DNA of 39,445 nucleotides, taken from NCBI GenBank assembly GCA_902749685.1, contig CACVKW010000278.1:1-39445 (forward strand), written 5' to 3'. How positions within the stretch are numbered: the stretch's first letter is position 1; the number at the start of each line of letters is the position of its first letter. Shown in pieces: positions 32,045 to 39,445 of this stretch. The translations under genes were made by a program, and so were the position numbers. This DNA is from Olavius sp. associated proteobacterium Delta 1 (GTDB lineage: Bacteria; Desulfobacterota; Desulfobacteria; Desulfobacterales; JAFDCJ01). Under the pieces are notes generated by a model. The model ran no database searches. It saw nothing but the letters and a program-made list of their open reading frames with translations, and was not told where the DNA came from.

Positions 32045-32928
32045 AGTTCATACGGCGTCAGGCTCTCATATCCGTCTTCGGTGACCAGCACCGTCTGCTC
32101 AAACTGGGCGGACAATGATCCGTCTTTCGTGACGGCCGTCCAGTTATCATCCAGTATTCTCAAATCTTTATTGCCAAAGTTGATCATGGGCTCCACCGTA
32201 AATACCATCCCCGGGATCAGGGTTATCCCGGCACCTCTGTTGCCGAAATGAGGAATCTGGGGGGCTTCATGGAAATCAAAGCCCACGCCATGACCGACAA
32301 ACTCCCTGACCACTGAACAGCCCTGGGCTTCCGCGTAAGTTTGAATGGTCCACCCGATATCACCCAGCGTATTGCCCGGTTTTATAATGGACATCGCCCG
32401 TTTGAGGCATTCCCGTGCAATACTGACGATTTTGGTTGCATCGGCATCCGGTGTGCCGACAAAAAACGTCTTATTCGCATCGGCATAGTAGCCGTTTAAA
32501 ATGGACGTGACGTCGATATTAACAATATCGCCATTGCTCAAAACACGATTGCCTGGAATCCCGTGGCAGATAACCTCGTTGGCGGAAACACATACACTTT
32601 TGGGAAAATCCCGATAATTTAAAGGCGCCGGTGTCGCACCATTTTTTATCGTAAACTCGTGAACCAGGGTGTTGATTTCTTCGGTCACCAGTCCGGGTCT
32701 TATTTTTGATTCAACCAGATCGAGTGTTTCCAGCACCAGGCTTCCTGCCTTGCGGATGGCCTCGATGTCACGTTCTTTTTTGAGTCGAATGCCGTATTTT
32801 TTGCTGTACAATGCCTCAATATCTCTGTTGGGCGTCATGCTAGCGCTGAGACAGCATTTCTTGTATTTCAACCCGCTGCCGCAGGGACAGGGATCATTGC
32901 GACCCACTTTCACAGTTCTCGTTTTCAT
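32041..32928 (-). CDS. map: Methionine aminopeptidase, type I, with N-terminal SEC-C zinc motif
   Basis: I place the start at ATG 32928 (295 residues). The frame is open for 90 more codons upstream, but that part lacks family similarity. Residues about 8-26 carry the SEC-C metal-binding motif ([13 protein letters not shown]), which in other proteins binds zinc and the ribosome or SecB. The enzyme core follows, with ligands in [56 protein letters not shown] and QFEQTVLV (the Asp-Asp-His-Glu-Glu set). It removes the initiator methionine from nascent proteins. This variant form is a usual second copy beside the one in the ribosomal operon. Confidence 0.94.
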   Translation of the reverse strand: MKTRTVKVGRNDPCPCGSGLKYKKCCLSASMTPNRDIEALYSKKYGIRLKKERDIEAIRKAGSLVLETLDLVESKIRPGLVTEEINTLVHEFTIKNGATPAPLNYRDFPKSVCVSANEVICHGIPGNRVLSNGDIVNIDVTSILNGYYADANKTFFVGTPDADATKIVSIARECLKRAMSIIKPGNTLGDIGWTIQTYAEAQGCSVVREFVGHGVGFDFHEAPQIPHFGNRGAGITLIPGMVFTVEPMINFGNKDLRILDDNWTAVTKDGSLSAQFEQTVLVTEDGYESLTPYEL

Positions 32929-33323
32929 ATTAATTCTCAAATTCGTCAAATTTGTTTCTTGTCCAACCCAGCCGCGGCGGGATATGGCACCCGGTTGTAA
33001 GTTCAATTTGTAAGGCACTGCCGTGTTTTTGCCTTTTCGGCTTATGGCATGAAACCCAAGCCACCCGTTATGCGGGGGGTAGTTATCGCTATTCGAAGCA
33101 TCGACTGCCCGGCCGGATAAATCTTTGGCCCATAATTCGGCAGGATGGAAACATAAATTGTAAAAATAATATACTTTTTGCATGATTTCAACCACCAATA
33201 TAATTGGGTGGGAATTTGCCCTGGAAATAATTATATGATAATCGACTATAAATGGTTTTAATTGGATAAAGTTTCTCTTTAAAAAGCGAAAACTCTACTG
33301 ACCAGGGCAGGAGATGTGCGCCA
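32929..33323. other. Divergent spacer between map and the MOT1 transporter gene
   Basis: About 395 bases. The minus strand is open across 32929-33198 but shows no domain, no convincing ribosome site and no homology that I recognise; I treat it as 5' untranslated sequence. Position 33241 onward is AT-rich and probably holds the transporter promoter. The transporter ribosome site is CAGGAGATG. Confidence 0.45.
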
Positions 33324-34523
33324 ATGATGTCCAGCTACAAGTTTAACCGCCTTGAATTTGCAGGTTCCCTCGGTGATTTGGGCACCCTGCTCCCATTGGC
33401 GATCGGGTTGATATTGATAAATGGATTAAGCCCGACGGGACTGTTTTTATCCGTCGGTCTTTTTTATATCTTGTCCGGGATGTATTACGGTGTACCGGTT
33501 CCGGTGCAACCGATGAAAGTAATCGGTGCCTATTCGATTGCAACTGCAATGGCGGCATCCCAAATTACGGCTTCGGGGTTGCTGATAGGCGTCATCCTGC
33601 TGGTCATCGGCGCAACCGGTGTCATAACACTTATCGGACGCTATATCCCCAAATCAGTCGTTAGGGGAGTTCAGCTTTCCACCGGCACCTTGCTGATGGT
33701 CCAAGGCATTAAATTTATGCTGGGCACCTCCAAGCTGCAGATGCTTCAGCAGTCGGCCGAACCCTTTCTTGTACTGGACGGCATCGGTCCGCTGCCGATT
33801 GGAATCATCATTGGCACGGCAGGAGGCTTGATAACCCTTTTGCTTTTGGATAATAAAAAGATACCGGCAGGACTTCTGGTAGTAATTGGCGGGCTCGCCC
33901 TCGGCCTATTGTTCGGAAATCACGAATCGCTCAATAACATAAAGCCGGGTCTTTATCTTCCGCGATTTCTGCCTTTTGGGTGGCCGACCAAAACCGATTT
34001 CACTTTCGCCCTGTTGGCCCTGGTATTGCCTCAAATCCCCATGACGCTCGGCAATGCTGTCATTGCCTATGCTGATCTTTCAAAAGATTATTTCGGCCGG
34101 CAATCCGGCAAAGTCACCTATCCGGCAGCATGCATTACCATGGGCATGGCCAACCTGTTGAGCTCTTTTATCGGGGGAATGCCATCGTGCCACGGCGCGG
34201 GTGGTTTAGCCGCCCATTATCGATTCGGAGCCCGCACGGGCGGGTCAAACTTTATCATCGGTTTGATTTTTATTCTGCTGGCCCTTTTTCTGGGGCCGTA
34301 TACGCTTTCTGCGGTTAACCTCATCCCGATGTCTATCCTGGGAGTCTTGCTATTATTTGCCGGCAGTCAGCTGGGCCTGACCATAATAGATCTTCAAGGA
34401 CGCAATGAATATTTTGTAATTCTGGTGATATTGGGGATAACGCTGGCCAGTAATCTTGCCGCAGGCTTCATCGTTGGAGTGGCTGTGGCCCATATTTTAA
34501 GCATAGAGCGATTTAAGGTTTAA
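33324..34523 (+). CDS. MOT1-type molybdate (sulfate-permease-like) transporter
   Basis: A 399-residue membrane protein with about 10-11 helices. It has both MOT1 hallmarks: FAGSLGDLGTLLPL...PVPVQPMKVIGAYSIA in the first half and PSCHGAGGLAAHYRFGARTGGSN in the second. It has no STAS domain, unlike SulP. Plant and algal MOT1 proteins take up molybdate with high affinity, and bacterial members are annotated as putative sulfate/molybdate transporters. The tungstate ABC system immediately beyond supports an oxyanion-metal role. Either of two adjacent ATGs (codons 1-2) may be the start. It is followed by a MITE-like inverted-repeat element instead of an ordinary terminator. Confidence 0.9.
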   Translation: MMSSYKFNRLEFAGSLGDLGTLLPLAIGLILINGLSPTGLFLSVGLFYILSGMYYGVPVPVQPMKVIGAYSIATAMAASQITASGLLIGVILLVIGATGVITLIGRYIPKSVVRGVQLSTGTLLMVQGIKFMLGTSKLQMLQQSAEPFLVLDGIGPLPIGIIIGTAGGLITLLLLDNKKIPAGLLVVIGGLALGLLFGNHESLNNIKPGLYLPRFLPFGWPTKTDFTFALLALVLPQIPMTLGNAVIAYADLSKDYFGRQSGKVTYPAACITMGMANLLSSFIGGMPSCHGAGGLAAHYRFGARTGGSNFIIGLIFILLALFLGPYTLSAVNLIPMSILGVLLLFAGSQLGLTIIDLQGRNEYFVILVILGITLASNLAAGFIVGVAVAHILSIERFKV

Positions 34524-34531
34524 ATGATATC

Positions 34532-34723
34532 TTTTTCTCGTAGGGGCGGGGTTAAATCCCATAAGCGCTAAGTTATCTTGTAACTAAATACACGTTGCAG
34601 ATATGCCATATGCGCTGGTATCAAGAGCACCATGAACTGAAAACAGGCTGAACATCTTTTCAATTTCTACCACAAAGATAAATTAGCGCTTATGGGGATA
34701 AACCCCGCCGCTACATCGAAAAA
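34532..34723. mobile_element. MITE-like element with ~45-bp terminal inverted repeats
   Basis: The left arm (about 34532-34579: TTTTTC, GTAGGGGCGGGGTT, CCCATAAGCGCTAA, TTATCTT) is nearly the exact reverse complement of the right arm (about 34675-34723). About 95 bases lie between the arms, with no ORF. It fills the gap between the convergent MOT1 and tungstate ABC genes. GTAGGGGCGGGG-type palindromic ends are typical of small non-autonomous elements in environmental bacteria (recollection, not a search). No clear target duplication was found. It may also terminate transcription from both sides. Confidence 0.6.
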
Positions 34724-34784
34724 CAAGCTTTCGATGAATATACGCATTGCAGGATTATAAACAGTTTTTACAGATAATTCCGGT

Positions 34785-35804
34785 CTAGAAAATATTAACC
34801 GCTTCGGGTGGTATTAACATCTTAATCGTCTCTCCGATCATCGGACGTGTTTGCTTATATTGTTCCGGGCGTATAAGCATGGCTATCAAGATCCCGGCAT
34901 CGATAACAACTCGAATCCGGCCATTTTCAGCGGAGACCTGTACGACCCTTCCCTGAAGATTACTGCCAAGGATATTCTCTTCAGCTGTGCCGCCAATGGA
35001 AATATCCTCCGGATTGATAAACACCCTGACCTGCTTCTTTTTATCTACCAGCATATCCTGCTTAATAGTCAGGCGAACTGTATCCCCGATTAGGCATTGA
35101 CGGTTTCCGGATGGATCCTGAACCAGCCGGGCCGAAAAGATATTCTCATAAGCGGTTGGAACCATTTTGCCGTGATTAAGCACCAGCGTGTGGTTGGCGA
35201 GGCTGGATGCCAGCATACGATCATGGGTGGTAAACAAAATAGTGATTTTCTTTGTTTCGGCAATATGCCTTAAAATATTGCCGATGATGCTCTGGTTTTC
35301 AACATCGACACTTGAAGTCGGCTCATCACATAAGAACACGGCCGGTGAGAGTGCCAAGGCGCGTGCAATGGCCACCCGCTGCGTTTCTCCTCCTGAGAGG
35401 TGATGGGCCTGGGCCTCGGCAAAATCCTGCATCCCCACCAGATCCAGGGTTTCTTCAATGATGCGTCGACGCTGTATTTTGGGAATCCCTCTGATTTTTA
35501 AGCCAAATTCCAGGTTTTTATGGACGGTTGTCGTAAAAAGAATCGGCTGCTGATCCAGGATGATCACATCTTTTCGTAGCCGCTGTAGCTCTGGTTCTGA
35601 GAATTGAACCGCCCGGGATCGAAAAGTTATTTGACCGCTGGTGGGCGGCTCAATAAAACCAAGAATATTTATAAACGTGGTTTTCCCAGCACCGTTGGGC
35701 CCCAGAAGCGCGAAGATTCCTTCCCTTTCAATTTCAAACCGTGGAATGTCTAAAACCGTCCTGCGGCCGTAGGTTTTTGTTAATTGGGTTATAGAGTAAA
35801 TCAT
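34785..35804 (-). CDS. tupC: Tungstate/molybdate ABC transporter ATP-binding protein (TupC-like)
   Basis: 339 residues. Walker A GPNGAGKTT is at 35-43, Q-loop in LDQQPILFTTT, signature LSGGETQR at 136-143, Walker B VFLCDE at 156-161, and switch His in FTTHD. After the core come two short beta-rich modules (about 220-339) of the TOBE/Mop type, which often sense the oxyanion and inhibit the pump. The ATG overlaps the permease stop by one base (TGATG), indicating translational coupling. Together with the upstream permease and TTTS-type binding protein it forms a TupABC system supplying tungsten for tungsto-enzymes such as formate dehydrogenase or aldehyde oxidoreductase. Confidence 0.9.
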   Translation of the reverse strand: MIYSITQLTKTYGRRTVLDIPRFEIEREGIFALLGPNGAGKTTFINILGFIEPPTSGQITFRSRAVQFSEPELQRLRKDVIILDQQPILFTTTVHKNLEFGLKIRGIPKIQRRRIIEETLDLVGMQDFAEAQAHHLSGGETQRVAIARALALSPAVFLCDEPTSSVDVENQSIIGNILRHIAETKKITILFTTHDRMLASSLANHTLVLNHGKMVPTAYENIFSARLVQDPSGNRQCLIGDTVRLTIKQDMLVDKKKQVRVFINPEDISIGGTAEENILGSNLQGRVVQVSAENGRIRVVIDAGILIAMLIRPEQYKQTRPMIGETIKMLIPPEAVNIF

Positions 35805-36499
35805 CAGCTTCGAATCCTGCCCTGAAAAAAATGAAAAAGAAGGTTCATGCCAAAGCTGAAGCTCAGTAAAACAATTCCCAGAGCAATCGCCAGGGTGAAA
35901 GACCCCTTGTCATACTCCAGCGCCATGGCCGTGGTCATAGTGCGTGTAAAGCCTTTAATATTTCCACCCAGCATCATACTGATGCCGACTTCCGATATAA
36001 CCCGACCATAAGCGGCGATGACAGCGGCAATAATCCCGAAACGCGCTTCTCTGAAAATAACCCAGGCGGTTTGCAGACGGTTGGCGCCGAGCGTCAGAGC
36101 TGTTTTGCGATAGCGTTCATCGATCCGGCTGATGGCGGCAATCGTAAATGCGGCGACAACGGGGATTATCAGTATGGCTTGCCCAATTATGATAGCTTGC
36201 TGGGTGTAGAGTAGGTCCAAAGGTCCGAAGATGCCTCTGCGGGATATAAATGCATAAACAAACAGACCGATAACCACCGTCGGCAGGGCCAACAGGGTAT
36301 TTAAAATCGTAATCACGATCCGCTTACCCGGAAATTTCTCAAAAGAGATTACAAAACCGAGAGGAATTCCCACTAACCCTGCAAAAATCGTTGAAATGCA
36401 GCTTACTCTCAACGAAACGGCGATAATTGAGACCATCTCCGCATCTAGCGAAAACACCATCAGGAAGGCCGAAGCGAAACTGTCTAGAATAAGATCCAT
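35804..36499 (-). CDS. tupB: Tungstate ABC transporter permease (TupB-like)
   Basis: The start is taken at ATG 36499 behind AGGAAAAG (231 residues); the 25-codon upstream extension reads through a repeat array. The protein has about five membrane helices. The conserved cytoplasmic loop is TALTLGANRLQTAWVIFREARFGIIAAV, the EAA-type contact with the ATPase. GYGRVISEVG-like AAYGRVISEVGISMMLGGNIKG is characteristic of TupB/WtpB-class oxyanion permeases. It is coupled to the ATPase gene by a one-base overlap. It is separated from tupA by a spacer of about 190 bases filled with heptamer repeats. Confidence 0.92.
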   Translation of the reverse strand: MDLILDSFASAFLMVFSLDAEMVSIIAVSLRVSCISTIFAGLVGIPLGFVISFEKFPGKRIVITILNTLLALPTVVIGLFVYAFISRRGIFGPLDLLYTQQAIIIGQAILIIPVVAAFTIAAISRIDERYRKTALTLGANRLQTAWVIFREARFGIIAAVIAAYGRVISEVGISMMLGGNIKGFTRTMTTAMALEYDKGSFTLAIALGIVLLSFSFGMNLLFHFFQGRIRS

Positions 36500-36514
36500 A
36501 ACTTTTCCTGAAAG

Positions 36515-36692
36515 AAAAGAAATTCGAAATCCGAAGCACGAAACTCGAAACAATATCAAATGACAAAAATCCAAATTAAAAAAACAAAGTTATCAAGGAG
36601 AAACAAATTAAGGATGTAACAGTTTCGAACATTGGGACATTTGAATTTAGAATTTGTTTCGAATTTCGTATTTTGTGCTTCGAATTTCCGGT
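36515..36692. repeat. Inverted heptamer arrays between tupA and tupB
   Basis: The left arm (about 36518-36585) has AATTCGA, AATCCGA, AGCACGA, AACTCGA, AACAATA, TCAAATG in 7-base phase. The right arm (about 36635-36690) has the complementary style: ACATTTG, AATTTAG, AATTTGT, AATTTCG, TATTTTG, TGCTTCG, AATTTCC. The arms could form a long imperfect hairpin in the tup transcript, between the binding protein and permease. Confidence 0.8.
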
Positions 36693-37589
36693 TTACCGGT
36701 TTGCATCTGGATAAAATAATTGTTTCCCCAGTAACCGATAATTGGCAATGAGTGTCTGCCCTTGATCCGACACGAGCCATTTGGCAAAGTCATCGGCTAA
36801 ATGGTACTTGACGTGGGAATGTTTTTTGGGGCTCACCGGAATCACGCCATAGGGATTGGCCAAAGCCGCATCCCCTTCACATAAAACATCCAGCTCAATG
36901 GGAATGTCGCGACCAAACTTATATTTAATATAGGTTCCGCGATCGGCCAGAGCATAGGCCTGCTTCTCATCTGCAAAATTGAGCGTTTTGCCCATTCCCT
37001 GCCCGATGGAAAGATACCATACCCCCAGTCCTTTGGGGTGCAGATAGTTGACCTGTCGCTTCTTGCCCTTTTTGACAATGGTATCGCTCTTTTTTTCAAC
37101 CGGCAGACCGGAAGCTTTCCATAGGGCCTGCTCTTTGGTGTGGGTGCCGCTGTCATCACCCCGGGAGACAAAGAGAGACCGGGAATCAGCAATTTTTTTG
37201 AGGGCTTCATTTGCGTTGGTCATGCCCTCGATTCCAGCCGGATCCTTTGCAGGACCTAATATAACAAAATCATTGTGCATCACGGCATAGCGTTTGGTGC
37301 CGTAGCCTTCATTTATAAATTTTTCCTCACGGCCTTTGGCATGCACAAATATGACGTCCACATTGCCGTCCATGCCGTCTCTTATGGCGGCCCCCGTTCC
37401 CTTGGCGATCACTTTGACCTTTATCCCGGTCTCTTTTTCAAGTTCCGGCAACAGGATGTCTAGCAAACCACTAGATTGTGTACTAGTGGTGGTTGACATT
37501 TTAATAATTTTGTCTTCCCCTAATACCATGGTGGACCCAAAACAAACTAATAAAACTGCAAATATCACCCACACAAAATAACTCTTCAT
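36693..37589 (-). CDS. tupA: Tungstate-binding periplasmic protein (TupA-like)
   Basis: The start is ATG 37589 with GGAG six bases upstream (298 residues). A hydrophobic signal sequence (YFVWVIFAVLLVCFGSTMVLG) is cleaved near residue 24. The mature N-terminus has MSTTTSTQSSGLLD, the TTTS oxyanion-binding motif that distinguishes TupA from ModA. It is followed by KVIAKGTGAAIRDGMDGNVDVIFVHA and later FVSRGDDSGTHTKE, also typical. It captures tungstate with very high affinity and delivers it to TupBC. It is the first gene of the operon. About 200 bases upstream lies the HTH plus binding-domain regulator, on the same strand. Confidence 0.94.
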   Translation of the reverse strand: MKSYFVWVIFAVLLVCFGSTMVLGEDKIIKMSTTTSTQSSGLLDILLPELEKETGIKVKVIAKGTGAAIRDGMDGNVDVIFVHAKGREEKFINEGYGTKRYAVMHNDFVILGPAKDPAGIEGMTNANEALKKIADSRSLFVSRGDDSGTHTKEQALWKASGLPVEKKSDTIVKKGKKRQVNYLHPKGLGVWYLSIGQGMGKTLNFADEKQAYALADRGTYIKYKFGRDIPIELDVLCEGDAALANPYGVIPVSPKKHSHVKYHLADDFAKWLVSDQGQTLIANYRLLGKQLFYPDANR

Positions 37590-37680
37590 GCTCTGCTCCT
37601 TTTCTAGTGACACACTTCTACCAGATTTTTTCATTCGTATGGTTAAGATCGTTACTATCGTTGGACTCCTATAGATTGCT

Positions 37681-37789
37681 CATCCAACTTCCAAATTCCG
37701 CATCCTTGCCGCGCCATAGTCCTGCCTTATCGGACGACGGCGGGTCCCACTTCGACTCGACTGAACTCGTCGCAGGCCAACTTCAAAAG
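37681..37789. repeat. Heptamer array upstream of tupA
   Basis: About 37681-37708 contains ATCCAAC, TTCCAAA, TTCCGCA, TCCTTGC in 7-base phase, followed by degenerate CTTCGACTCGACTGAACTCG sequence. It occupies the stretch between the regulator stop and the tupA leader. The immediate tupA leader (37640-37670) has a direct repeat AACGAT-AGT-AACGAT on the minus strand, which could be an operator. Confidence 0.5.
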
Positions 37790-38707
37790 TCAGTCCTCTG
37801 ATTCCCTTGGAAAAACCATTTTACCGCTCAAACTCAAATCATAGCCTTGCAGCTTTTCAGCAATTTTACGAAAATCTTTCTCATGCAGTAGCCCCAGAAA
37901 CCGCTGAATACCGGCATTAAAAAAACGATCCTTGGCGATCATCAAGTCATAGCGTTCCCAGCGCAGTGGAATAAAAGCGAGATCCAGCAATCCTGCAACA
38001 GCCCGGATACATGGCCCGGCATCAGCGCGACCGGATAAAATCTCGAGGCCCACATCCAGGTGGCGAGATACTTCGTGGGCGTATCCGTTAATTTTTTCGC
38101 CTTTGATGCCCGCTTTTTTCAATTGATTGTCCAGCAGCAGACGAGTGCCGGTGGCCAGGGAACGATTGACGATCGTTAAACCTTTGTGCGCCAAATCTTC
38201 GACGGAAGTAATCTTCTTGGGATTGCCCTTTTGAATCAAAAGGCCCTGTTCGCGTCGACAAAAATTCACCACCGCCGGCATTTTATCCAGTTCCCTGAAT
38301 GCAAAATCAAAATTATAATCGTTTTGGTTGTCCTGCAGTAGATGACTGGATGCAATGTGGCATAAATTCTGACGCAGCGTTCGCAACCCCCCCATGCTGC
38401 CCAGATTACCAAACACGGCCACATGATCGTTGTGGAGCGTATTAAAATATGAAATTGTTTGGTCCAGCAGCGGATCGTTGCTTCCAGTTATTATAAGTAA
38501 CCCTTGGTAAGAAAGTGGCTCAAGGTTGGATTCCGGATAATTCACTGTATTGGTTTCCACCCATTGTTCAACTAAATGCTGTGGAAACAACCATTTACCC
38601 GTAATTTTAGTCGCCGGTAACCCTTTATCGGAAACCAGGGTGTAAACCATCTTCTCATTGATGTTTAATAATCGCGCCACCTGTTTTGTTGATAATAAGT
38701 TTTTCAT
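37790..38707 (-). CDS. Helix-turn-helix regulator with periplasmic-binding-like sensor domain (molybdate/tungstate-responsive candidate)
   Basis: 305 residues. Residues about 1-55 are an excisionase-type (HTH_17/MerR-like) DNA-binding domain: LLSTKQVARLLNINEKMVYTLVSDKGLPATKITGKWLFP. Residues about 68-300 match the PBP-like domain family, related to molybdate- and tungstate-binding proteins. GLLIITGSNDPLLDQTI, VVNFCRREQGLLIQKGNPKKI, IVNRSLATGTRLLLDNQL and SGRADAGPCIRAVAGLLDLAFIPL are characteristic. There is no signal peptide, so it is a cytoplasmic sensor. Its position directly upstream of tupABC, with MOT1 nearby, makes oxyanion-dependent control of uptake the most likely role. It is not of the ModE or TunR type. 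Confidence 0.9.
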   Translation of the reverse strand: MKNLLSTKQVARLLNINEKMVYTLVSDKGLPATKITGKWLFPQHLVEQWVETNTVNYPESNLEPLSYQGLLIITGSNDPLLDQTISYFNTLHNDHVAVFGNLGSMGGLRTLRQNLCHIASSHLLQDNQNDYNFDFAFRELDKMPAVVNFCRREQGLLIQKGNPKKITSVEDLAHKGLTIVNRSLATGTRLLLDNQLKKAGIKGEKINGYAHEVSRHLDVGLEILSGRADAGPCIRAVAGLLDLAFIPLRWERYDLMIAKDRFFNAGIQRFLGLLHEKDFRKIAEKLQGYDLSLSGKMVFPRESED

Positions 38708-38894
38708 TAGTATTAATTTCAGGTAGTTGATTTGGATAGAGTTAATCCAACAACCTTTATGCAGCGGAATTTAAAACCGAGCTTACCCATAGATGGTATA
38801 TTAAAATGTGTCAATAAAATTTTACGAAATATACTAATATAAACTTATATTAACTATTTATTACAGATAATTTTAAATAAAGTTAAATAACTTT
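38708..38894. promoter_or_regulatory. AT-rich promoter region of the oxyanion regulator, with an imperfect palindrome
   Basis: An imperfect inverted repeat GTTGATTTGGAT (38726-38737) / ATCCAACAAC (38745-38754) lies 19-47 bases ahead of the regulator ATG and could be an autoregulatory site. The rest (38770-38894) is very AT-rich, with no gene. Confidence 0.35.
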
Positions 38895-39029
38895 ATCCTG
38901 ATCAAGGCGGCCCAAAGTCTGGAGAAGGGCGCTGCCGATTTTGCTCTTCTCTGTACAAATACCATGCATAAATTGTACGATGAAGTACAAGATCAAATCC
39001 AGTATTATTTCAAGGCGAATGGAATATAA
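38895..39029 (+). pseudogene. Remnant of an aspartate/glutamate racemase
   Basis: The frame encodes KAAQSLEKGAADFALLCTNTMHKLYDEVQDQI before a TAA stop (39027-39029). This matches the internal region of Asp/Glu racemases around the second catalytic cysteine (E. coli YgeA-type LCTNTMHK). There is no start codon with a ribosome site. The 5' two-thirds is replaced by AT-rich DNA, and the domain after the fragment is missing. Similarity is lost after DQI. The stop overlaps the ATG of the next ORF (TAATG). Confidence 0.65.
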
Positions 39030-39361
39030 TGAGCTCTACTGAAATCGCTTTCAAAGTGGTTCATGAAACCAACGGCCCCTTTTACAAGGCCAACGACGAA
39101 TTCAAATTGTCCGGCACCGCCGAAGTCCTGGACGATCGCGGCGTCTGTCTTTCCAGACTTTCCAAGAGTGACGTTTTTGGGGAAATGAGCTTGATCAGCG
39201 GCAATCCGGTCGGCGCCACGATCAAGGTGGCGGAATCCGCCACTGTGGTGACTATTGCAGGTGCCGATTTTAAAGAAATATTGAAGGAAAGCCAAGGCCG
39301 GTTTAAATTCAGTCCTGAGTTGCCCGAAGCGCAAGCTGATGCCCCTGGGGTCGCCCATTAA
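39029..39361 (+). CDS. Short cyclic-nucleotide-binding-like protein, probably truncated or chimeric
   Basis: A 110-residue ORF starting at an ATG that overlaps the racemase-remnant stop. No good ribosome site is seen. Residues about 25-85 (SGTAEVLDDRG...LSRLSKSDVFGEMSLISGNPVGATIKV...VVTIAGADFKEIL) match the second half of a cNMP-binding fold. The usual phosphate-binding Arg is missing (NPVGAT in place of xPRAAT). The first 25 residues (IAFKVVHETNGPFYKANDEFKLSG) instead resemble a small N-terminal domain seen with signalling proteins in this phylum, so the beta strands that normally begin the fold are absent. A joint at the shared LSG is plausible. Function is doubtful. Confidence 0.5.
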   Translation: MSSTEIAFKVVHETNGPFYKANDEFKLSGTAEVLDDRGVCLSRLSKSDVFGEMSLISGNPVGATIKVAESATVVTIAGADFKEILKESQGRFKFSPELPEAQADAPGVAH

Positions 39362-39393
39362 AGGGCTTGTCAAGAGAAAAAACACCCCCCTGC

Positions 39394-39418
39394 AAGAAAA
39401 AAAACATACTTTTTTTCT
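39394..39418 (+). terminator. Weak A/T-only hairpin after the last ORF
   Basis: AAGAAAAAA (39394-39402) can pair with TTTTTTCTT (39410-39418). It lies 33 bases after the stop codon. With no GC pairs beyond one, the stem is weak. Confidence 0.3.
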
Positions 39419-39445
39419 TTGACACTTCAGTTGTTATCGTCTCGG

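Noticed and set aside
32929..33198. 90-residue N-terminal extension of methionine aminopeptidase
   Set aside because: The sequence has no family similarity and the SEC-C motif normally lies at the very N-terminus, which ATG 32928 provides.
39005..39385. Minus-strand 126-codon frame at the right end
   Set aside because: It mirrors the plus-strand cNMP-binding-like ORF, which has recognisable domain sequence; no ribosome site on the minus strand.

Overview
This window looks like a chromosomal segment of an anaerobic sulfate-reducing bacterium of the Desulfobacterota (Desulfobacterales-like). That is an inference from content and style: a hexameric-type citrate synthase, SulP, TauE/SafE and SLC13 anion transporters in one neighbourhood, tungstate and molybdate uptake genes, many single-domain response regulators, and intergenic DNA full of short phased repeats. 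No ribosomal or marker gene is present, so the assignment is tentative. I see no tRNA, rRNA, CRISPR array, transposase or phage gene.

Layout. 535-6081 holds housekeeping-type genes: a rhomboid protease with TPRs, citrate synthase, an unrecognised 260-residue protein and a PEP/pyruvate-binding-like ATP-grasp protein. 6573-21672 is a transport-and-signalling island. It starts with a SulP transporter carrying a coiled-coil insertion, directly followed by a cytidylate-kinase-like/receiver fusion. Next come a membrane histidine kinase, a small soluble protein that keeps the kinase H-box but lacks the ATP site, and two single-domain receivers. A plus-strand transporter set follows: TauE/SafE exporter, small membrane partner, universal stress protein, CBS protein, SLC13 transporter. 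It meets a convergent pair (paralogous CBS protein plus left-handed beta-helix protein) at a strong bidirectional terminator. Another receiver ends the island. SulP, SLC13 and TauE/CysP-type proteins are all families proposed for sulfate or sulfite movement in sulfate reducers, so I infer an anion (sulfate?) uptake locus under phosphorelay and adenylate-sensing control.

21913-27130 is a minus-strand ABC import operon (binding protein, ATPase, large fused permease) that most resembles putative 2-aminoethylphosphonate systems, although a Fur-box-like palindrome lies upstream. 27682-31015 has an orphan KH-domain RNA-binding protein, a hairpin/terminator overlapping a possible leader peptide, and a soluble GAF-PAS-PAS histidine kinase overlapping its NarL-type regulator. 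31296-32928 holds a DUF374 acyltransferase and a SEC-C-tagged methionine aminopeptidase. 33324-38707 is an oxyanion-metal locus: MOT1-type molybdate transporter, a TupABC-type tungstate ABC importer, and a HTH plus periplasmic-binding-like regulator. The right end carries a remnant of an aspartate/glutamate racemase and a short, apparently chimeric cyclic-nucleotide-binding-like ORF.

The most unexpected structure is intergenic. At least a dozen spacers contain degenerate tandem arrays with a period of 7 bases (a few of 8, 9 or 10). Each array has its own word, and the arrays are often arranged as inverted pairs. They resemble the heptanucleotide STRR repeats of cyanobacteria in style but not in sequence.
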